Below, one piece after another: positions 56,189 through 64,000 of a DNA stretch of 64,000 nt; the stretch's first letter is position 1, and the number at the start of each line of letters is the position of its first letter. Source of the stretch: Myxocyprinus asiaticus (lineage: Eukaryota; Chordata; Actinopteri; Cypriniformes; Catostomidae); assembly GCF_019703515.2 (NCBI RefSeq), contig NC_059348.1, positions 24,662,156 through 24,726,155 of the forward strand. Direction: 5' to 3'. The translations under genes and the position numbers were made by a program. The notes under the pieces are model-generated. The model saw only the letters and a list, made by a program, of their open reading frames with translations. It was not told the DNA's origin and did no database searches.

Positions 56189-56690
56189 GACTGATCTCAC
56201 AGTGAAATTGGAAACAGTAGGTTGACATTTCTTTAGTGAAAATTTATCTGTGCTTACCGAAATGTGAAACACTGCTCCCAGTGGCCAAAGCAGTAAGTGT
56301 TGCTGGGTGTATGTATCACCGGCCCTACTCGACCAGCCCGAGCGGGATTTGAACCGGCAATCCCCGGCATGGGAGTCAGAAGCGCTAACAAGGAGGCAAT
56401 AAAGCCATGGCCTCTAGCCTTGGTTGCTAGTGCATCTCTTAAGGCCAGGAGAGTGAGGTTTACACACTGCACAGCTATCACATACTAGCTGGCTACCATT
56501 ACATATGGGCACATTTGAACTCCATTTTCCAGGTGAAATGTCCACAGAGGGTGCCAATAGTGAGTTGTTTTCAGCTGTACAGGCTGCAGAGGAATGCATA
56601 TTTTATAAACTGTACCCCCCAATCCTAAACCTAACCATCAGTGGAGTAAAAATTTAAGGTTAGAGGGGAAAATGCTACCTCTGAATCGCG
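56189..56690 (+). repeat. Unclassified dispersed repeat, copy 2, interrupted by a SINE-like insert
   Basis: Same block order as 38590-38935. Between CCCAGTGGCCAAAGC (56279) and TATGGGCACAT (56505) there are about 210 extra bases containing a tRNA-like sequence. Confidence 0.7.
56300..56490 (-). mobile_element. tRNA-derived SINE-like insert
   Basis: On the minus strand there is an A-box-like TTAGCGCTTCTGA, then the B box GGTTTCAAATCC-type element read as GGTTCAAATCCCGC (56342-56355), the spacing of a tRNA gene. No clean cloverleaf ends were found, so it is taken as a SINE head rather than a tRNA gene. Confidence 0.55.
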
Positions 56691-56843
56691 TACGTCACTA
56701 ATTATGTGAACACGATTTCTTCCTGGTTTCAACGAGTTATCTGAACCTGGGTCTCCCATGGTACTAAAGCAATGCACTTCCTTTTGCGCCTCAGGGTAAA
56801 CAAGCTGGAGTTGATGCAAACATGTCTGATAGGAGATGCTGCA

Positions 56844-56977
56844 TGTTAATGAGTCGGCATAATGTGGCTGATCCTAGGGTACCGGAAGAATCGGAAACAA
56901 CATGTCGACCTGTTAGTGAGTCGGCATAATGTGGCTGATCCTAGGGTACTGGAAGAATTGCAAACAACATGCCGAAC
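56844..56977 (+). repeat. Tandem duplication, two 67-base units
   Basis: Each unit has GAGTCGGCATAATGTGGCTG, then ATCCTAGGGTAC and AAACAACATG. Seven or eight differences between units. Confidence 0.9.
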
Positions 56978-57020
56978 TCCCGTGTGATCATGTTGATCAG
57001 GATGGTCTTTCTAGTCAATC

Positions 57021-57210
57021 TAGGTGGTGTAGTGGGCTAAAGCACAACTGGTAATCAGAAGGTTGCAGGTTCAATCCCCACAGCCACCACAATTGTGTCC
57101 TTGAGCAAGACACTTAACTCCAGGTTGCTCTGGGGGGATTGTCCCTGTAATAAGTGCACTGTAAGTTGCTTTGGATAAAAGTGTCTGCCAAATGCATAAA
57201 TGTAAATGTA
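57021..57210 (+). mobile_element. tRNA-derived SINE
   Basis: A box GGTGGTGTAGTGG (57024-57036) and B box GGTTCAATCC (57069-57078), then a body with GAGCAAGACACTTAACTCCA and the tail GCTTTGGATAAAAGTGTCTG, ending in ATGTAAATGTA. The tail sequence is shared, inverted, with 63575-63645. Confidence 0.8.
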
Positions 57211-58138
57211 GTTAAGAAGCCTGGTGGGGACACCAGCACACCAGCATAAAAAAATAACAACATTTATTGTGATTTGGTCTCCAGCATGGGATGGTGGTGC
57301 TGGTTGTTAGTGAATAAGACACAGTAGTTTCCACTGAAATTCAACCCTAAAACTGGTGGTTATTGATGTTGTTGTTATGATGTTGCATTGATTTAGGCTT
57401 CTTTTTTCTGTAGGCTACTGGTGTTCAGCAGTATCACACTCGTGCTGTGTGAACAGCACACCCTGTGCTTAGAAAGGAGAGTGTTCTGGACTCTGTAGAA
57501 CTTGGTACCTTTTATCAATACCTCATTACTCTAAGCAGATCCTATCACAGCTTCCAACGTGAGGCAGCACTGCTACGAACGAGCGCCATCCTCAGTCTGG
57601 TCCCGTGCTGTGGTGATTGACAGCTCTGTGAGGCCATCGGTGGCATCTGTTAGCACGAGGCGTCCGCTCCCAATGCCAGACGCTCTGATTAATAATTCCA
57701 AACACAGTGCAAGCCAGAGTGTGGGGTCTCAGCATCCTCTACGATTTCTATCTTCATCCAAATATGTTCTGCCTCACCAAAAGACCCGGCCAGATAACAA
57801 AAGCAAATAAGAGGCAGGAATGACTGTGCAGCTCTCTGTTAATTATGCCAGCCGATGCTGCTGGGGTGTCTGAGGAACATAGTTTTCCATGCACAATGAA
57901 AGGGATGCAATAATATCTCTGTGACAGAAGACTAGTCGGTCGGCATAACCAATCATTAAAACACACATCAAATGAGGAGCACACTGCCAGCTATATGAAA
58001 TCACAGTGGGAGGCCCAACCAGGGAAAAATAAAGTGACCATATGATCCAAGCCAGAGGTCACCAATTACTGGACTGCTGTCTAGATCTGGACCCCCGTAT
58101 TGGTTCCATTTGGACCGCAAATCATTTCTAATGGAATG

Positions 58139-58244
58139 GTGGTGGTGTAGTGGACTAAAGCACTGAACTGGTAAGCAGAAAAGTTGTTGGTTCGATCCCC
58201 ACAGCCACCACCATAAAAGCATCTGCCAAATGCATAAATGTAAA
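58139..58244 (+). mobile_element. Same SINE family, internally deleted
   Basis: A box GGTGGTGTAGTGG and B box GGTTCGATCC (58189-58198) run straight into the tail AAAAGCATCTGCCAAATGCA. About 75 bases of body present in the 57021 copy are missing. Confidence 0.8.
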
Positions 58245-58558
58245 AAAATTAATTATTATAATCATAAACATAGCATTTTCTTCTCCACATGGAACGTTTA
58301 AGCCTTGTTGCATCTTTAGACAGACTTTTTAATGCTGTACTGAGACAGAGACAGCAAATACTTATTTGTATGAATCACAATCGAGGGTAAACTACAATGT
58401 TTAACTTAACGTATCTGTCAATTGTTGATTCTCATCTAAAGCTGACAGAAAACAAGACACAAGCTGATTTTCATGAAAATTACAACGTTTTAATGAAGGA
58501 TGTAGGGTTTGATGCAGCATTTCATTTACAAATGATCAAATATAGTGTTCTTTTCAAA

Positions 58559-58627
58559 TCACTACATCGACACAATGTCTCATTCCCTCCATCAGGGAAC
58601 GGAGGTTACACAAGTAACCATGACGTT
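58559..58627 (+). repeat. Isolated right-end fragment of a DIRS element
   Basis: ACTACATCGACACAATGTCT, then CCCTCCATCAGGGAACGGAG and CAAGTAACCATGACGTT match 15950-16016 of copy 2, including the outer end. Confidence 0.75.
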
Positions 58628-59340
58628 CATTTCAATTAAGTAAACTGAATAAGCAGCAAAAATGAGTGCATGTGGTTTCCCATGGAAGTTATTTTGGGTT
58701 TACTACTTTAAGTAAACTTTAAAACAACTTTTTAAGCAATACCTGCTGAGAGCAGGAACCTTTTTTTTCAGTGTAGGCCTGTAACACATTATTAAGAAAT
58801 AATCATGAGTCAAGGTGCATTACAGTACCTTTTATTCTCTAAATATTCCATAATATGCATAATACTGTATATCGAAATTGGGAAAGAAAAGAGCATCTCA
58901 TTTATTTTGTTCATGTGGATGCAAGCACTCAATTATGAACAATGAAGCAGACAGCCAAACTCTGCAGCATAAATTTTTTTAATTTAAAGTGCGCACCTTG
59001 AGTCTAACATTTCCTCAGTCTCGTGTCTATGCTCTACGTATTATGCGAGAGCGTGCATGTAATCTGAGACGGCCTCTAAAATGGCTTATTATTATAGTCA
59101 TTGTAATAGATTAATAAATTCCCTAATCAATGGATCAAATTTTCATTGTCACAATGGTGTATTCTACAGCCCTATTAAGATTTGTAAGCCTCAAAAAAAT
59201 AAAATAAAACAACATTACATATGGGTTGCAAGCTGACGTTTTGGGTGGCATGTGCACACCCTTGGCTATGCCACTAGTCAGGGAATAGATTTGAAAAGAT
59301 CACTATATTTGATCATTTGTAAATTAAATGCTGCATCAAG

Positions 59341-59370
59341 CCAACGTCGAGTGAGTGACAGATAGGGAAA
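59341..59370 (+). repeat. Isolated DIRS complementary-region fragment
   Basis: CAACGTCGAGTGAGTGACAG followed by ATAGGGAA matches 15660-15687 of copy 2. Confidence 0.7.
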
Positions 59371-60138
59371 CACAGTTTCATTAAGTGTAATCCACTTACA
59401 TTTGTATATTTATTATCTTTCATATATTGGTTCAGTGAAAGTTCCCCTTATATGATGTGCAAATCTATTATGCATCATCAATTATCTCCTTACGGTACAT
59501 ACGTATGTAATTTTGCAACAAGTCAGACATGTTGGTATCCCTTTATTCATATTGGCTCAATTAACTGTAACATTACTATTAGTGTAACAATAGTATTATT
59601 TTCTGTCTTAATTTGTAGACATACATAAAATCTCTCTGTACTCGCTAAATGCAAAGAATGTTCAGTAAAGATTTTTAATCTTCTTACTGTTGTACGTTCT
59701 GTTTCAGATAATGTGTCAAGTGTTTATGACTTATCCAGAATTAGTTTTTGAGCCAGCGAATATAAAAACATTTTGTCAATATTTTTGTCATATAGTGCAA
59801 ATTGTCCCTCCATTTACGTTTGTATCTTCTGCATAATTTGGAAAATAATTATATAAAATAAACCGAATTTTAAATTTCATGAAGAAATACTAAGTCGTAC
59901 ACACAACCCCTAAGCCATACAACAAATTGGCCATGATTTTTAAGACATTTGCAGGGAATGAAATTTATAAACAGCATCTCTTAAAAGTTTAACTGAATAC
60001 CCCTGATCTAGACAAATTAGCAAATTTGGGACTTTGAGAAAAATAAAATAAATAAACTTAAGTATAGCTCACAATAGACCAAGCCTTAGGTAATGTGGAT
60101 GTAGGTATGGAGAATATAGGTGCGTTATTAACTTAAGA

Positions 60139-61911
60139 TACTCATCAGAATCAGAAAGAGAATGAGATTTATTGCCAAGTATGCTTACACACACAAAGAA
60201 TTTGTCATGGTGACAGAAGCTTCCAGTGCAAGAGAATGCAACATATATACATACATACAACATATACATTTATACATATATACATATAGAGACATAAAAC
60301 CCCCCCAATCTAACAGATAAAAAAAGATAAATATACAATAGCGCAATAACTTTGTTAGAATATTTTATATACAGATATACAGTTATGTGCAGGTGATGTA
60401 ATGTATTGATGAAGAGGTGGGATATAAATGAAATATGGATATAAGTAGGAATAGATGGATTGAATATTGCACATGGTTGTATTGACCAAAGGAAAGTATT
60501 TGGGGGCAGTTTTAACTGTTCATGAGGTGGATGGCCTGAGGGAAAAAACTGTTCCTGTGCCTGGCTGTTCTGTTGCTCAGTGCTCTGTAGTGCTGGCCAG
60601 AGGGCAACAGTTTGAAGAGGAAGTGTGCTGGGTGAATGGGGTCAAGAGTGATTTCAGCAGCCCTTTTCGTCACTCTGGATGTGTACAGTTCTAGCAGGGT
60701 GGGTAGGGGAGTGCCAATAATCCTCTCAGCAGTCTGAACTATCCTTTGAAGTCTTCTGATATCTGACTTGGTAGCTGAACCAAACCAGACAGTTATAGAA
60801 GTGCAAAGGACAGACTCAATGACTGCTGAGTAGAACTGTATCAGCAGTGCCTATGGCAGGTTGAACTTCCTCAACTGGCGAAGGAAGTACAACCTCTGAT
60901 GGGCCTTTTTCAAAATGGAGTCAATGTGGGTCTCCCACTTAAGGTCCTGTGAGATGGTAGTACCTAGGAACCTGAATGACTCCACTGCTGCCACAGTGCT
61001 GTTCAGAATGATGAGCGGGGTTAATGTTGGGGTGTTTCTCCTAAAGTCCACTATCATCTCCACTATTTTAAGCATGTTCAGCTCCAGGTTGTGTTGACTG
61101 CACCAGACGGCCAGCTGTTCAACCTCCCTTCTGTATGCAGACTCATCGTCATCTTGGTTGAGGCCGATGACTGTAGTAAGTGCAAACTTCAGGAGTTTAA
61201 CAGAGGGGTCCTTGGCAGTGCAGTCATTTGTGTAGAGGGAGAAGAGTAGTGGGGAGAGCACACATCGATGGGGGGCACTAATGCTGATTGTACATGTGCT
61301 GGAGGTGAATTTCCCCATTCTCACTAGCTGCTGCCTGTCTGTCAGAAAGCTTGTGATCCACTGACAGATAGAGCCAGGAACATAGAGCTAGATTAATTTA
61401 ATCCATAAGAGAGCGGGGTTGATGGTGTTAAAAGTCGAACTGAAGTCAACAAATAGTATCCTTGCATAAGTCCCTGGTCTGTCTAGATGGTGAAGTATGT
61501 AATGCAGTCCCATATTGACTGCATCATCCACAGACCTGTTTGCTCTATAAGTAAATTGAAGGGGATCCAGAAAGGGTTCAGTGATGTCCTTCAGGTGGGC
61601 CAACACCATTCTCTTAAAAGACTTCATGACCACAGACATCAGACCAACGGGTCTGTAGTCATTAAGTCCTTTGATCTTGGGTTTCTTTGGGAAGAGATGA
61701 TCGTGGAACGTTTGAAGCAGCAGTGATAGGATCTGCTCCTCTGACTAAAATGTCCAACAGAATGTCCGAATAATCAAAAAGATTGTCTGGAGTGTGCTGC
61801 CGAATATTCTGGTCAGAAATAAATGACTAAACACAGGACAAGCAAACAAAAAAGAACTGGAGAGCTCCATACTGAGGCGGTGATCCGTGGCACCATCTTA
61901 GATGTATCCTG
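60139..61911 (-). mobile_element. L2-type LINE, copy B, internally deleted
   Basis: On the minus strand, 61911 to about 61735 looks like the element's 5' UTR (AAGATGGTGCCACGGATCAC at the start). It joins directly to the RT region from about 61735. The 3' UTR and GATTCT-like tail end near 60145. The endonuclease and linker are missing. Related to copy A at 1-2098 (shared GCCAAGTATGCTTACACACA in the 3' end). Confidence 0.8.
60500..61640 (-). pseudogene. LINE reverse transcriptase remnant, copy B
   Basis: 61639-61388 reads SVVMKSFKRMVLAHLKDITE to ILFVDFSSTFNTINPALLWI, then a stop. 61324-60851 reads CVLSPLLFSLYTNDCTAKDP, RREVEQLAVWCSQHNLELNM and SFRFLGTTISQDLKWETHID. The catalytic box, FADDTTVIG in copy A, reads FALTTVIG here: both Asp residues are gone and one codon is deleted. 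The C-terminal part (60850-60520) is in broken frames. Confidence 0.8.
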
Positions 61912-62182
61912 GCTTAGATGTATCTCATCTAAAGCTTTATTTAATAAGTTGTTGGAAGTGGCAAATAATGAGTTAAAACCAGTGTGAAGTTGCTCAAAAT
62001 ACCCTCTATATTTATACCAAATATTGGAAGACGCTTATGCAAACATCTCGTACAGAAACTGTGATTAAAAATGTTTTCAGGTAAAAACATATAACAGAAA
62101 ATGCCACTTGCCCCATAAATCAAAGCACCTTAAACCTGAGCATTGCTGCTAAGTTAACATTAAATGAGTGAATATATTAGAG

Positions 62183-62841
62183 CAGGGGTCAGCAAACGTT
62201 TTGACATGGACTGCCATTTTTTTATTTTCCTGGTCAATTGCTGTGCTGGTATATGACGTTTTTCACATCTGCATTCCAATCTACATCTTGATGTAGCCTA
62301 AACCTTCATCATGATCACGCAGCATGTTTTCATCAGTTAAATGGGAGGCTGAACACTATTAAACTGTGACGAGACTTGCACTGCGCACGCAAGACATTTG
62401 CACATCACAAACCAATCAACTATTTAGCCCTTTTCGATGAATCACACCTGCAAAATCCGAAAACTTTATTTCCAGGTTTAATTTATATCGCTGCATGAGT
62501 ATGTTGGGTATACCATATTCTTGTCACATTTTACATTTTTGTTTAGCCTCCCATTCAGCTCATGAAAACATACTGCATGATCATGAGGAAGGATTACATC
62601 AAGATATAGATTGCAAAACTGACTGTAGTCTTGTCACACTGTAACTTTTTTTTGCCTCTCATTCAGCTCATGAAAACACACTGCGTGATCATGAGGAAGG
62701 ATTACATCAAGATGTAGATTGCAGTGCAGGTGCAGAATTTATATAAATAAAATAGTCTACTCCTCTCTCGCCGTTGCTAGGGTGCCAGTGATTACCCCTC
62801 CATGTGCCAGCATTGGCATTGCCATAGGTTGCCGAACCCTG
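62183..62841. mobile_element. hAT-like non-autonomous transposon with 8-bp target duplication
   Basis: The ends CAGGGGTCAGCAAACG and GGTTGCCGAACCCTG are inverted. The flanks are TATTAGAG (62175-62182) and CATTAGAG (62842-62849), one mismatch. Inside is a block of about 75 bases in three copies: inverted at 62270-62350, then direct at 62545-62620 and 62655-62730 (GAGGAAGGATTACATCAAGA). Confidence 0.8.
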
Positions 62842-63565
62842 CATTAGAGAATCAAGTCAGTCCCACAGAGAGCTCAGGGCAGCATGCATTTATATGGCCC
62901 TGGACTGTCTGCACACAGGTTTTATGTGCTCTAGATATGGGCTTGTGAAACAAAAAAGTCTGAGTAGAGCTCCTGTACTGGGAGCGGATAAAATATGTGG
63001 GGCCACACAAGCCCTACAGGGCCCCGGTGATCAATAGGCAGGTCTCAGGCAGCGTCTTAGGTCAGTGCTGCATGGCTGGGTCCTGTGGGAGAGCTGCATG
63101 GTGAGGTCCACATGACTTTAAAAGTGAAAAATATGACAGCCAGTCAGTTTTGCTTGCATAAAATAGGGCCTCAATAGTGCGAGTATTCATTTTTAATGCA
63201 GGCTGTTTCTGACCCTTTCCTTGCCTCTGCACACACCGTGGCAACTCAGCTGAAGGGTGTGCTTAGGTGAAGGATAAACACACACTCACACATACACACT
63301 GCACTGTACATAACTGAAACTATAGAGCACATACATAAACAACCTAAATTAAAAGGTGTTTAGCATGTGTGACCTCAGCGAAAAGACCTTATTCAGAGTA
63401 GCAGCATATTTAATTTTTGACGGGAATGAAAATGAGGCTGTGAGGGATAGACTTCCAGTCTCTTCCATGGTCTGCACTGTAAAAGTGTTAGTGATACAAG
63501 TATGAAGCGAGTGACTGACTGAATAATTAATATTTAAATGAGTGATAAATAAATAAATGAGTGAC

Positions 63566-63900
63566 TATGCTTACATTTACATTACATTTTACATTTAGCA
63601 GATGCTTTTATCCAAAGCGACTTACAAATGAGGAGAACAACAGAACTGAATTGTCCTAGGGAGGCAGTAGTAACACAAGTGCTGATAATACAAGTTTAAA
63701 AATTGTTTAGAGAAGTACCCCAGCAAGGAGGACGAGAATATATATATATATTTTTTTGTATAAATAAGAAGACAGTGCACTAAAGGGGTTGGGTCAAGTG
63801 CTCATGGAAGAGCTGTGTCTTTAGATGCTTTTTGAAGGATGTTATAGAACCAGCTGCTCGGGTGGAGTTTGGCAGGTCATTCCACCAGCGAGGAACAATT
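63566..63900. repeat. Dispersed fish repeat with SINE-type tail
   Basis: Begins with the inverted tail ACATTTAGCAGATGCTTTTA and TCCAAAGCGACTTACA, as in the 57021 SINE. It continues with AGCTGTGTCTTTAGATGCTT and TTCCACCAGCGAGGAAC, a body common in fish genomes. Contains an (AT)n run at about 63740-63752. Family unassigned. Confidence 0.55.
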
Positions 63901-64000
63901 TACAGTACATGCACAAGAATATTTCAGCACCCGCACACTTAACTGTATATAACTGAATCTATAAAGCACATACATAAACCATCTAAATCAAGGTGTTATA

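Larger units (their letters stand above)
53003..64000 (-). other. DPYD: DPYD intron 18, running off the right edge
   Basis: Everything to the right of exon 19 must be intron 18 or beyond. I found no further DPYD exon up to 64000. Stretches with nothing recognised: 53003-54944, 56006-56188, 56690-57017, 57211-58138, 58245-58558, 59371-60138, 61912-62174, 62850-63565 and 63901-64000. Confidence 0.65.

Noticed and set aside
56300..56370. Functional tRNA gene on the minus strand
   Set aside because: B-box and A-box-like sequences only; the arms do not pair well by eye and it lies inside a dispersed repeat.
56844..56977. CRISPR-like repeat
   Set aside because: Only two directly adjacent units with no spacers, in a vertebrate genome.
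57021..57090. tRNA gene
   Set aside because: A and B boxes are present, but there is no acceptor-stem pairing, and a SINE body and tail follow.

Overview
The window is eukaryotic, vertebrate and almost certainly teleost; a cyprinid (carp-like) fish fits best. The only host gene I can support is the 3' end of DPYD (dihydropyrimidine dehydrogenase), read on the minus strand. It is present as five exons with GT/AG boundaries: 52860-53002, 39399-39578, 25482-25631, 24741-24881 and 22511-22675. They correspond to human exons 19-23. Together they encode the end of the FMN/pyrimidine-binding barrel and the C-terminal domain with two 4Fe-4S cysteine motifs. Introns 19 and 20 are each about 13 kb and are filled with transposable elements. 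Intron 18 runs off the right edge.

Layout. 1-22171 is downstream of DPYD and made of mobile elements: an L2-type LINE (1-2098), a deleted DIRS retrotransposon (2155-5681), a SINE piece, a hAT-like element with a perfect 8-bp target duplication (7291-8735), and a pair of about 0.95-kb inverted arms (9147-10140 and 17500-18412). Between those arms lie a Ulp1-like peptidase motif, a second DIRS (10706-16016) and a TTAA-type element (16399-17070). 22511-25631 holds the last three DPYD exons. Intron 20 holds small DNA transposons, a solo LTR with target duplication, an LTR-retrotransposon 3' end and a tRNA-derived SINE. Intron 19 holds a CpG-rich unexplained block and a three-layer nest: a LINE (41930-42535 and 49300-49500) split by a TIR element (42541-49295), whose own gene is split by a third DIRS (43551-48953). 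Intron 18 holds SINEs, local duplications, a second L2 copy on the minus strand (60139-61911) and a hAT-like element (62183-62841).

The DIRS copies are the best-resolved structures. They have inverted terminal repeats carrying a TATA/CCAAT/octamer promoter, then gag, reverse transcriptase, RNase H and tyrosine recombinase. An internal region complementary to both outer ends follows, which is the signature of the circular-intermediate DIRS life cycle. All three copies are broken in different ways. No prokaryotic features, CRISPR arrays, rRNA genes or functional tRNA genes were seen.

Everything was read by eye. Exon boundaries are base-precise. Transposon boundaries are base-precise only where a target duplication is reported; elsewhere they are good to roughly 5-30 bases.
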